NCBI GenBank assembly: GCA_035771165.1
Contig: JAWNZC010000265.1
Location: forward strand, 124,001-188,000
Length of the DNA: 64,000 bases
Source of the DNA: Paragorgia papillata
Taxonomy: Eukaryota > Cnidaria > Anthozoa > Scleralcyonacea > Coralliidae
Direction of reading: 5' to 3'
In this document: positions 35,804 through 45,875 of the stretch, piece after piece
Numbering within the stretch: the stretch's first letter is position 1
Layout: each line of letters begins with the position of its first letter
Translations under genes and position numbers: made by a program
The notes under the pieces: model-generated
The model's input: the letters and a program-made list of their open reading frames with translations, nothing else
The model's database searches: none
Told to the model about the DNA's origin: nothing

Positions 35804-35956
35804 CCGTTTCTTTAGTTTTTCCAATTTTCTTTCTTACAAAATCAGCAAGCTCACGATTTTCGTCACGAATACATTTTTTTAAGACTTTATCCCAAGAGCA
35901 GTTGTCATCAAACTCCGCTAATTGCTTAAATAGTGCGTCTGCTTGTTCAAGACTAA
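35804..35956 (-). CDS. Exon upstream of the Roc-COR exon
   Basis: Acceptor TTTTTTTGTAG, 153 nt (51 codons, phase 1 at both ends), donor GTAAGT. It encodes an amphipathic helical segment, LEQADALFKQLAEFDDNC, SWDKVLKKCIRDENRELAD and FVRKKIGKTKET. The last base plus the first two of the exon at 26260 form a codon that joins directly to DYDEAYQRALQYG just before the Roc P-loop. This supports a place in the same transcript across an intron of about 9.5 kb. No named domain; it resembles in part the exon-like piece at 50740-50805. Confidence 0.6.
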
Positions 35957-36029
35957 CTACAAAAAAAGATAAATTATTATAGCAGAGAACTTTAACCAGA
36001 GTCAGCCAAAATATGGTCTGGACACTCCG

Positions 36030-36968
36030 CAAGCTTGAAAGCCCCTAATATGAGCTATGACTTATGTTGAGATGGTTCTCCCCTTGCGCAAATCTTTTGT
36101 TTTCGACGTATTAATAATTACATAAGACAGTTGAGTGACAGAATTCAAATGCTACTATTGGATGATTGCTTCATTATTTTAAAAATACATATGTATACAT
36201 AAGTTTGCATAAACCTTAACAAAAAGAAACAAGGTTTTTGCTAAGTTTATAGATCATCTTTCAATAGACTATGCATTAACGTAGTGTTTCTCTATTTTTT
36301 AAGCAAAAAAATATTGCCAAGTCAAGGAAATAGAAGTGTTACTTAAATAAATCTGCAAATCAGTTCCTCGTCGCGACCAATTCATTTTATAAATTCCGCT
36401 GAAATTTTCTAGCTTGAATTATTTTTTCAACTATAATCCTATTTGCGGTAAGGTTGACTGCTCAATGTGATACGTTATAGCCAGTACAATTGGTGAGAAG
36501 TTCACACAACTATACTTTTTCGGATTTTTCAGAAAAATGCAAGCGTTTTGATAATCCTGGGCCCTTGGAGAAGAAGGGGCGGAAAGAAAGAAAGGGCTAC
36601 AACTAAACCCATGTACTTTTTTAATTAACGTTCAGATACTGAACGCTAAATACTGATTGGCTAACAGGTAATCCCCTTCATTTTGACATCCGGCTTTAGC
36701 AGGTTCAGAACTTCACGACATTTACAAAGAATAGTATTTTGACTGTGCTCTGTCTGCCTATGCAAACAAATCTGCGCAAAGACCAATGTAAAAGGTATGA
36801 GACAGAGTATCAAGGAAATATTGTAAACACAGGCTGAAGTGGATTATAACAAAGTAGAGTGATTACTGGAAAGCTAATATTTCGGGAAGTATAGCTCACA
36901 ACTTCACAAAATTTACAAAGAAAGACATTTTGATTATGTTCCTGCTGCTCATACTGTATAAATAAAAC
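36030..36968. repeat. Uninterrupted copy of a duplicated segment
   Basis: Matches, in order, 42068-42162, 47818-47953 and 48850-49428. Shared words include TTTGCTAAGTTTATAGATC, CGTAGTGTTTCTCTATTTT, GGTTGACTGCTCAATGTGAT, GGGCCCTTGGAGAAGAAGGG and AGCTAATATTTCGGGAAGTA. Here the target of the TTAA transposon (AAACCTTAACAAAAAG near 36212) and of the second insertion (ACTTAAATAAATCTGC near 36345) are both empty. No coding potential. It may itself be a transposon or a local segmental duplication. Confidence 0.88.
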
Positions 36969-37230
36969 ATCGGGTAAGAGGATGGGGTATAGTTCTGCAT
37001 CTAATTTAAGATGGTCGATCGTCGGGAAGAAACTGTATACTGTTAGAATTAAACGATCGAATTAAACTCACAGAAGCTTTTATACTTCTTCAGGCCAATT
37101 ATCAGGTTTTCAACTATTGTTGGAGACCAAGACCATTTTTTTCGCTTTGTGTTTGAAGCTCTATCAATGGTTTAACTTTCTGCCGCCATTTTGTTTCGCA
37201 GTTTTGCCTCGGGTATAGGCGAGTCAAATT

Positions 37231-37460
37231 GTTTACATGGAGGGAACTTTATCTCGCCCCCTACGGTAACCCTATCTTGCAAAGAGGGTGACCCTACGGC
37301 CTACCCCCAGGGTGTCACTACTACCCGAGACAAGTACCAAATTCCCCATGTAAACGCTCGCTGTCGAGACTAAGTAAAATGAACACAAAGTTGGCTCCCC
37401 CAGGGTAGCTCGGGGGGTAGGGTGACCCTTCTACCATGGACAACGTTTGTCCATGTAAAC
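37231..37460. mobile_element. MITE-like inverted repeat GTTTACATGGA
   Basis: GTTTACATGGA at 37231 is answered by TCCATGTAAAC at 37450. Inner GGGTGACCC blocks at 37288 and 37421 also pair. About 230 bp, no coding capacity. Confidence 0.55.
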
Positions 37461-37475
37461 GGCCCCATATAGTAT

Positions 37476-37595
37476 AAAGAATAATACAAAGTATATACTG
37501 ACACTACTAATTTTGTACGTTGCCTATACTTGGAAAGCACGGATGGCGCGTGAAGCTGTTGCAGGCGCGTATCTTCTCATCGCAAAGGTTCAAAG
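37476..37595. repeat. Second copy of the repeat found at 26265-26355
   Basis: AATACAAAGTATATACTG, ACTAATTTTGTACG and CGCGTGAAGCTGTTGCAGGC match the copy that abuts the Roc-COR exon, with about 25 bp of extra sequence inside. Confidence 0.7.
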
Positions 37596-37620
37596 TTAAA
37601 TCGAAATATAATAAGATTGG

Positions 37621-37740
37621 AGTACTGTCGAAATTATTGAACATATAGATTTTTAACGTTTCGAGCGAAGGTCCTTTCTCTCTGACGAAGGGCCTTCGCT
37701 CGAAACGTTAAAAACTACGTTCAATAATTTCGGCAGTACT
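37621..37740. mobile_element. Palindromic element with CTGACGA...GAAA core
   Basis: AGTACTGTCGAAATTATTGA at 37621 pairs with TCAATAATTTCGGCAGTACT at 37721-37740. Inside, AACGTTTCGAGCGAAGG pairs with CCTTCGCTCGAAACGTT. The apex contains CTGACGA (37682) and GAAA (37702), words of the hammerhead ribozyme core found in Penelope-like element termini. Confidence 0.7.
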
Positions 37741-37831
37741 CGAGCCTTATTTTATTTCGATTTGTATTTCAACACTGCCTACGCAGCACACTACTTTTAT
37801 TTCACTGTTCAAAGTTAAGACTGTTTAAAAG

Positions 37832-37885
37832 GGGTTAGTACTTGGATGGGTGACGGCCTGAAAATATACCATGTTGCCGTGCCGA
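37832..37885 (+). ncRNA. 5S rRNA-derived sequence (5S-SINE head or pseudogene)
   Basis: GGTTAGTACTTGGATGGGTG followed by ACGGCCTG and then ATACCATG..GCCGTGCC is closely like the 3' half of animal 5S rRNA, including the box C promoter element around GGATGGGTGAC. The 5' half (box A) is not recognisable and helix-forming bases are changed, so it is not a working 5S gene. A 5S-headed SINE with its body at 37886-38090 is the likeliest explanation. Confidence 0.62.
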
Positions 37886-38109
37886 TTCCCAACTTAAAAG
37901 ACTCGTGTGAGTAGAATTCTTGTTGGTTCTCTTCTCTACTTAAAGAGTTTTTCTCTAGGTGTGTGTTATCCTACTGGAGAGCAAGTTCGTTACACTTGAA
38001 ACCGGGTAGTATTGTGCTCACTTCAAGATACTTTCTTTCAAGAAGGATTCTTAATCTCGAATATCCCTCATAATTTAAATATATTTATGTAATAAATACA
38101 GTTAACGGC

Positions 38110-38745
38110 GACTATTCCGTGTTTGTATGGGTGTCCACAGGGGATTGGGACTAGGCCCGGCGCACGACCTATCACGTGATTAGGGGACTATTTAAGCGTA
38201 GTCAGATCGAGGTCTGGCATTAGTCACAGTTCTCCAAGCCTTGAAGAGATGCCGAGACTGACTAGAAACAGTCTAACAACTGCCTGGACTTCAATGCCTA
38301 ACGTTAACGCTACGTCTGGACCTCCCGGGGAAGGGACAAACACATTGACGAACATACCCTCTAACCACGATGAAGTGCCTACGGCTGCGCCAGTGGTGTC
38401 AACGTCGATTTCCACAGTGCAAGCGACCACCTCTGGATTCCCGCCACAGCTTTTGGCTTCAACTGCTAGCTCTCCTCTGGCGTTACAAGCTACGCTGCGG
38501 CCACCACTAGCAGGTACGATCGTTACAGAGGCTCCAGCCTTTTTACCTACGTTTGGGTCACCGTCAGTTCCCCATGCAGCTTGTGCTCCCGGGGACTTCG
38601 TTGTCATTCTCTTCGTGCTCGCCATTGCTCGCTATTTCCACTACGCCAGTCGCACAGTCCGTTGGGCCCACTATTCCAATAACCAGTATCCTTCATCCAT
38701 CGGTGGGGCTTCCATCCACCTCCTACACCGCGCCCTTTGTAGTTA
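38110..38745 (+). pseudogene. Truncated Ngaro/DIRS-like 5' region and gag
   Basis: A leader with GTTAACGGCG, TCACGTGATT and GACTATTTAAGCG precedes an ATG at 38249 that opens MPRLTRNSLTTAWTSMP, a Ser/Thr/Pro/Ala-rich N-terminus resembling that of the intact gag at 55130 (MSRPRTTRNSRESLPT) in style and placement. The frame ends where the 3' tail of a minus-strand LINE begins (about 38745). Nothing of RT or recombinase follows. Assignment is by resemblance to the intact element. Confidence 0.5.
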
Positions 38746-39720
38746 GTAATAGTAATAGTAGTAATAGTAATAATTTATTTACCGTCGAAGGCGTAAGGAG
38801 TGGTCGCCCAGTCTCCCGAGCTAATAGCTCATGTTAAAAACGCTCGAAAAAACAGAACAGGAATAATCTAACTATATACAGGTGATAAATAAAAACTAGT
38901 AGTCGAATAAAATAAATTACTAACAATATATGGCAGACTAAAAATTACGAGCAGCTGCTACACAAGCATGCTGCTTTGGATAAAACAACATTATGCAGTT
39001 TCTTTTTAAAAATCGCTAAAGAATCTGTCTTTTTAATGTCAACTGGTAAATTGTTCCATAAATGTGAAACAATATAACTAAATGAATTATGGAGATACCT
39101 AGTATTGTACGATGGTTGCCTTACTTTAAACTTACTATTTCGTAGATTATAAGATGTCGTACGTGGTGTAATTAGGTCCATTTTGTTTAAAACTTTTAAA
39201 AAATACAGACAAAGATTGAACGTATCGTCTGTGTTCAAGTGTTCGCATATTGATTAAGTTAAGAGCTGTTTCATAATCGGTTGAACGCGGAAGGTTTAAC
39301 AAAGATTTGATAGCGTAGTGATTTACTGCTTCCCGCTTTTTCACTTGAGTTTTACCAATGCCACAACCAGTATTGGGCTTCAATACTCTAAATGTGGCAG
39401 AATGTAGGCTTTATAAAGACGAACTGCATTATCTGGCTGTATGAACCGCCTAATTCTTCGTAGTGCTCCAATTTTAGCGTATGCCTTCTTTACCATTGAA
39501 TTAATATGTAATTTGAAATTAAGATCATCGTCCAGGTCCACTCCAAGTATTCTCAACGTATCACCTAACTCAATCGAGTCGGTTCCAACAGTAAAGTTTA
39601 TAATTATATCCAGATTTACCAATTATCATTGCTTGTGTTTTCGATGTATCAATTCCAAGACAATTTTCTCGAAACCACCCGCATAGCACTTCCAAATCCT
39701 GGTTGATGTTATGCTCCAGT
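38746..39720 (-). mobile_element. LINE fragment B (RT C-terminal part, dead)
   Basis: Minus-strand pieces in several frames: LCGWFRENCLGIDTSKTQAM, LRILGVDLDDDLNFKLHINS, VRLYKAYILPHLEY, SLLNLPRSTDYETALNLINM and the C-terminal LWNNLPVDIKKTDSLAIFKK. It ends in a TAATAG-type microsatellite tail (38743-38775 on the plus strand). 5'-truncated and frameshifted. It is inserted in the Ngaro-like gag. Confidence 0.82.
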
Positions 39721-39721
39721 G

Positions 39722-41800
39722 TTATTGGATATATGCGATGAGTTGTGTGATAACATGGCCAGCACGGTTTTTTAACTTTTGTAGTCTAGTTGCTTGGAAT
39801 GCCGTCAGAGTATCCCAAACAATGTCACAATAATCAAATAAAGGCTGTATTAAAGAATTGTAAATTGCAAGGGCCACCTCTTTGGAAACAAGTGGACGCG
39901 CCTGCTTCAAGCCTGCAATTGCTTGTGAAATATTTTTTGACATACAATCAACGTGTTCATCCCAAGCAAGTCTTTCATCAATATGCACACCTAAACATTT
40001 AGTGAATTTAACACTATTTACTTTATGACCGTCAATATTAATTTGCGATAGATTTCGAGTTTTATTAAGGTTATCGTCCGATCCTATAAACATGTGTTCT
40101 GTTTTTGTGGCGACTTAATTTGTTTGCTAGTAACCACTGCTTTATGTTGCTCAGGTCTTTATTAGTGGATTGAATAACAGTTTTTAATGATCTACCACTT
40201 GTGGTTATATTTGTGTCATCAGCATACATTCGTGGATTTGAATGTTCCACACAATGCGGTAGATCATTTATGTAGATTAGAAAAAGCAGAGGCCAAAGAA
40301 TTGAGCCTTGAGGTACACCACATTTTATTTTCTTGAAAGAGGATAAACAACCACTTATAAAACAACATTGAGTACGATCCGTAAGGTAGGATTCAAACCA
40401 TTTAAGCGTTGGAGCAGACAAACCATACAGTCGAAGCTTCTGTAGTAAAATAGAATGATCGACTGTATCGAATGCCTTCGACAGGTCGAGAAACACCACC
40501 GAATTGAATTTACCATTATCCATATTAGTGTACCATTCCATTGTGGCATCGAGTAAAGATGTCGCAGTAGAATGGCAACTTCTAAACCCTGATTGATGTT
40601 TGGATAATAGATTATTTTTCTGTAAATAGCCGTATAGCTGGTTGTAAACAATTCTTTCAAACACTTTCGCAATAGGCGATATGACAGAAATTGGTCTATA
40701 GTTATTCATGTTATCTTTTAGGCCAGACTTATAAGTTGGAGTGACCTTTGCAACTTTCCAATCTCCTGGGAAAACCCTGAGCGTATGGAATTATTAAAAA
40801 TATAACAAAGTGATTCCGATATCACTGGTGCTGCCTCTTTGACCAAGCGACAGGGGATTTTATCAAGGCCTGTTGCTTTATTAGTTTTAATGGTTTTGAG
40901 AAGCAGTTCAACATCTGTTAACGAAATTTGGTCCAAATTAAAGGTGCTCGTTGCTGGAGTAACATATTCCTCAAATCCTTTGGTGGAGCTAGGTGATTCG
41001 GCCGCTAAATTAGGACCAATCTCAGTAAAGTGCTCGTTGAACAACTCAGCTATTTCGGCTTCACTGGTGAAAGTGCTAGATTTGTGTTATAGTCTGAATA
41101 TTGTGTTCCGCCTTGTCATTTCGTGACATAAACTCGTTTATTGTTTTTCCAAATTTCTTTTGGTTGACCTGATAAGTCTTTAAAACGATTGAGATAATAT
41201 TTAGATTTTGTTGTTTTAATTGCATTATTCAGCCTATTTTTTGCATTCTTATAGTCCGCCCATTTTTGTGAGCTATTTGTTTTGATAGCAAGAGCTTTTA
41301 GTTTATCTCGAGCAATTATTTGTCGTTTAATTTCGGAATTTAACCATGGCGATTTTTTATTTCTTATTCTTCTCTTTTTGAGTGGTGCATGTTTATCAAT
41401 TACTGTGAGAAACATTTTTTTTCAATTTTGCCACATGTCACTGGGATTATCAAATGTTTTTATGTTATCCCATGGCATGGAGCTTAGATCAGTTCTAAAA
41501 CTTTCGGCTGAAAGTTTTTAAAATTTCTCGATTCAACTACTTTATGTTTCTTTGTACACGGAATTGCTATTTTTCTGACTGCAAACACTAAGCAGTGATC
41601 ACTAATACCTAATGGAAGGACACCGCTGCAGACAATTCTGTTCGGCATGTTCGTTAGTATTACGTCGAATAGGCTTTTACTAGATTCGGTAATTCTAGTG
41701 GGTTCATTGATTATTGAGGAGGGGGAGGGGGAGGGGGAGGGGGAGGGGGAGTTCCTAGAGGGAGCATTCTCTACAGTATTAACTGTTCTTTTCATTTAAA
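39722..41800 (-). mobile_element. LINE fragment A (endonuclease end and RT, dead)
   Basis: Reading down the minus strand: end of an APE endonuclease (FDVILTNMPNRIVCSGVLPL then GISDHCLVF), a linker (KKSPWLNSEIKRQIIARDKL), the RT with VVFLDLSKAFDTVDHSILL, KKIKCGVPQGSILWPLLFLI and MYADDTNITT (catalytic YADD kept), then KCLGVHIDERLAWDEHVD and LQKLKNRAG. At least three frameshifts split it (about 40080, 40710 and 41100). It lacks both the 5' endonuclease and the 3' end; at 39721 it meets fragment B. Confidence 0.87.
41717..41750. repeat. (GGGGGA)n tract
   Basis: Five to six GGGGGA hexamers inside LINE fragment A, read on the minus strand as a Pro-Ser run. It could form a G-quadruplex; this is an expansion in a dead element, not a known functional site. 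Confidence 0.85.
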
Positions 41801-42946
41801 AAATAATTGATTTTGATGTTAAGCAGCGACGATGCTCACTTCCGTAGTTTATAATAGGAGACATAAGATCAAGTTATTTATAGTATATAGCGAGCATCGT
41901 TGTAAAAAAACGTTTTTTAAAAGCGTCAATTGTAAAAATGCGCTATTATCTTATTCAAAACTAACATATTACAAGGCGGGTGTATATAAAATGTCATTTT
42001 AAATAACAGTCCTCGCCCTATTGCATGTTTTTCTGTTGAGCACCGTAGTGAGCTTCAAAGCGCCTATAATGAGCTATGATTAAGTGATTGCATCCAAACG
42101 CTCCAACTGCTTCATTATTTTAAACATTGTTCACACCGCGGACAAGTTTGCATAAACGTTAAGGTATTTGCACTGGCTAATTTGTGACATTTTCAAAAAT
42201 ATCTCAAAGATGTGCAACTTTAGCTATGCTACTTAGAATTTATGAAATGACATGGTATTCTCTGAACAACAGAGAAATTTCAAAAGCGTAAAAGTTTATG
42301 AATCCTTCTCGTCCCCACAGAGTTAACTACCAACCCAGGTAAAATCGCGAACTCTCTGTTTTTTTCTTATAATATTCAAAAATTGGATTGAAACTAATTG
42401 GATTCTTTCTCAGCATTACACTTTGTACCGATGTAGTTTCGAGCCCAGTTGCAAATGAAATATTATCTGTTAAAATGAACAATGTTTCATTTCAACCAAA
42501 TCAACTCATTTTAAAATATTTTTCCTTCCACACAAAGTAACTGTAAAGAGGGCCCGAAACTATGTTTGTACATTTATTTATAACGAATCACCATACCAAA
42601 TATTTTGGCCCTCAGTGCTGTACTTCCTGAGAAAAACTATTTTCCTGACTGTCCTCAATGCTCCAAACACCAAATGACTGAAGAAATAACATTTATTTAG
42701 AGTATTAAATGGCTTCGGAAACAGCTCTCTTCATATGTCCTTACCTTTCGGCCATATTGGTTGTTTTCCCGCTGATCCAAATCACTGCAGCATGAAAAAC
42801 AATGTAAATCCTCTCTATCCCTTCCCTACCCCATTGATTAATATTTGTTTATCCGTTGCTATGCAATTAACTTCTGGTAATTACTTCCGATCGGTCAAAA
42901 ACAGATACGCATGCGCACAATTTTATAGAATTTTAGTATTTTCAAA

Positions 42947-45766
42947 ATGGCACGTACAAAGAAGAGACGTAAACTTTCTAGTGGTGAAAAAACCCAACTT
43001 GCGGTAGAGAGAGGACAAAAAAGTGCGAATATGATGGGAAAGGGAGCTGGAAGCAGATTATCGTTTACGTTGCCGGCCAAATGGCAACAAGAAACGTACC
43101 AACGTGGCAAGAAAACGAGAGTGCAGTTCTCGAGTCCTGGCAAGACTCGATACAAAACACAAAAAGCTGTAAAGGAAACCCTTCACTTGAGACAAATGAA
43201 AGAGTGCCTTCAGGAAGAGTCATCAAGCTGCTTGAGTTCTGAAGACATGAGCACAGACGAATCTGACTCGATGCTAAATAATGACAACGAGCCAAGTGAA
43301 GAAGAAATTATGGAGCGAAGGCTATTCGTTTGTGAATCTACTCAACTGATGGATTTGGTTCAACAAATCAACAGCACTTCCAGATGTAGTACAATTGACT
43401 GCAACGGTAAGTTTATATAGCTCTATATATAGTTTTATTTCATTAATGAAAATCAGGGTACTCCAATCACCATAGTATATTAACACATTTTCAATTTTTA
43501 TCACTGAGCATTGGCAAACATTACAATAGCATACATTGTTTCTTTGAGGGTATTATAGTAGCCTGTAAACAGACTGTCTTTAGGGGGGTGTGGCTTTGGG
43601 TCGCCCAAGAAAGAATGTCTGCTCGCAGGTTAGTATTATAGCGTTGTTCTAATTTAATCTCCTACCAGGTATTCTTCGATTAGCCAAAGTAGAAGCAAAT
43701 GGTCATGGTGGAAGCCTAAATGCCACTTTTGTCTGTACTGGTTGTAGTATCCGTACCGTAAAATTTCAGGGATCAGCATTGGTTGAAGGTTCAAGAAGAA
43801 CAGTTGTTGGCCTCGCCCTTGCAGTAGCCTTCTTTATCTCAGGACATGGATTTTCTAAGTTTGAGAAGACTCTAAGACTGTTTCTGGGAATTAGCTGTTT
43901 GTCAAAGAATCGCTACTATGAAGTCATAAAACTTGTTTATCCTTATATTACAGAGATCCTGGACGGTATGTGTGCAGAAGAAAAAGATAGGATTAAAGCT
44001 ATCGAACCTGGGATCCTTGGCTGTTGGCAAAAGGCTGTTGTAACGTCAGATGGTGTGTGGCATACCAGGGGTCACTTCAGTAAGAATGGTTCTTTATCAT
44101 AAAGAACTACCTTACTGGAGGTCTCCTCTGGTATGGTTACAAGTGTATGCGCGGCAACGATGATGTAATCGAAGAAGAATTGTATGAAGGGACATCAAAG
44201 TCCATGGAGGGTGTCCTTGCAGAAGAGTGCTATGAGTATGCGAAAAATGAAGGCTGCATTATTGACACTGTGTGGCAAGATGGTGATTCAAGTTCTGCAA
44301 AATCTGTTATGCTGAATCATCCTACTGCCAAAGTTTATAAGTGTGGAGGCCATGTGGGAAGAGCCTTCAAACAGATTGAAAGAAGTAGCAAAAAAGAATT
44401 TTCACATGATCTAAAAAGAATACATAGGGGGAAATTCCCTCTGGTTGATTCTGCAAAGTGCAAATGCACCCGTCACAAGGCTGGCTGTGGCTGTTTATCA
44501 GATGCCTTCATTAAAGGAGCTCGTCTTAACCATTTCTGTGTTTTACAGCAATGCAAGGATGCTGCTGAATATGCTCAGCGTATGCGTGATCTAGCCCAGT
44601 ACCATTGTAGAGACATTCATAACTGGGAAGGTGGGTCGTGCAAATTTCATAACAATATAATCTGTTGTTGTAAAACTTGTGATGAAGATGAAGATCTCAA
44701 GTGTGAAGGGAGTCCTTTCAAGACCAAGTGCCCCTTGACATGTGAGTTTCATTGGCTGGCCTACAGGATAGAATGCGAGAAACGAGCAGAAGATGCATAT
44801 TCAGTAATCCACCCAGAGTTGGGAAGGGGGCACTCCAACCAGTGTGAAGCCCACTTTACTGTTTTGCCACAGTTTAGGTCCAAGGATCAAAGTCTAAACA
44901 GGTAACCCTAATTTAAACAAATAAAATTGTATTACAATGCTACCAAGTTCTCAAAAGAACTGATACATGAAAAGTAAGCAATGTATGAGAAATTTATTAA
45001 TCAAGTCAAAACGTGCTTCTAGAGCAACTACGTCAAAATGGCAGAAATAAGATCCATCAGGTAACAAAGTGAAGTTCTTGTATATGTCTATGTACAGTTG
45101 AATTTCTGTAGCCAGTTGTTCAAAGGGCGATTAGTACTAACCCAGCAAAAAAGCCCCAACCTTTTGGCACAAAATATTTCTATATTTATGTGACATCGTA
45201 ACAGAAAATGCCAAGTATATTTGCCCTTGTCTTTGTAATTATGTTCACGAATCCTGGATTAAGCTAATCACCTTTCAAATCACCTTTTTAATATGTCTTA
45301 TAGATTGCACTACATGTGCTCAACTAATGCAGGATTGTGCCAGGGAAATATGACATGGTGCTTTCACGTTAGGGGGCCACAATATCATTGGGTCAATGAT
45401 CTTTATGATCATCTCAACCTTCCTGTGCTGCCAGCTGTTGTACAGGCACTACAAAGAGCAGTTGAAACGAGGGCCAAAGGAATACAGAATGAGAAGTCAG
45501 ACAAGGCGAAGATCAACAGGGTGAGAATGAAGGTAGCTAGATCCGAGGATCAAGAAGCAAGAAAGAAATGGCTGAAACGACAAGCAATTCAGCACTCCTA
45601 TGGAGATGATGATGATTTGGAGGAAGGTCAGAATGATTTGGAGGAAGGTCAGAACGAAGGCGAGGGTGGCTGTGTTACTGTCGTTTCCAGGAAGTATTGT
45701 CGCTGTGGATCTAAAGAACACTCAAGGATATCGCACAAATCTTGTCCATTAAACAAGAGAAAATAA
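42947..45766 (+). CDS. DDE-type transposase, 3 exons, one frameshift
   Basis: Exon 1 42947-43406 (donor ACG/GTAAGT), exon 2 43669-44901 (acceptor CTCCTACCAG, donor CAG/GTAACC), exon 3 45304-45766 (acceptor TGTCTTATAG). Frames join across both introns, giving about 720 residues. Exon 1 is basic then acidic (MARTKKRRKLSSGEK). Exon 2 has CTGCSIRTVKF, the first catalytic-type aspartate in VVTSDGVWHTRGHF and the second in WQDGDSSSAKSVM, then Cys/His-rich blocks (KCKCTRHKAGCGC, CCCKTC). Exon 3 ends in CRCGSKEHSRISHKSCPLNK, probably zinc-binding. Near 44090 one base is missing: the frame stops after SKNGSLS and resumes as FIIKNYLTGGLLWYGYKCMR. The copy is therefore disabled, or the base is a sequencing error. 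Confidence 0.82.
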
Positions 45767-45875
45767 TCAACCCAAGCCTTTAATCGTCATGCAATTTTTA
45801 ATGTTTGTTGGAAATTAAATATCAGAACTAAATTAACAAAATGACAAGAAACAAAACAAATTTATTAACAATAGT

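Noticed and set aside
38224..38625. 133-codon minus-strand ORF
   Set aside because: Shadow of the Ngaro-like gag fragment on the other strand.
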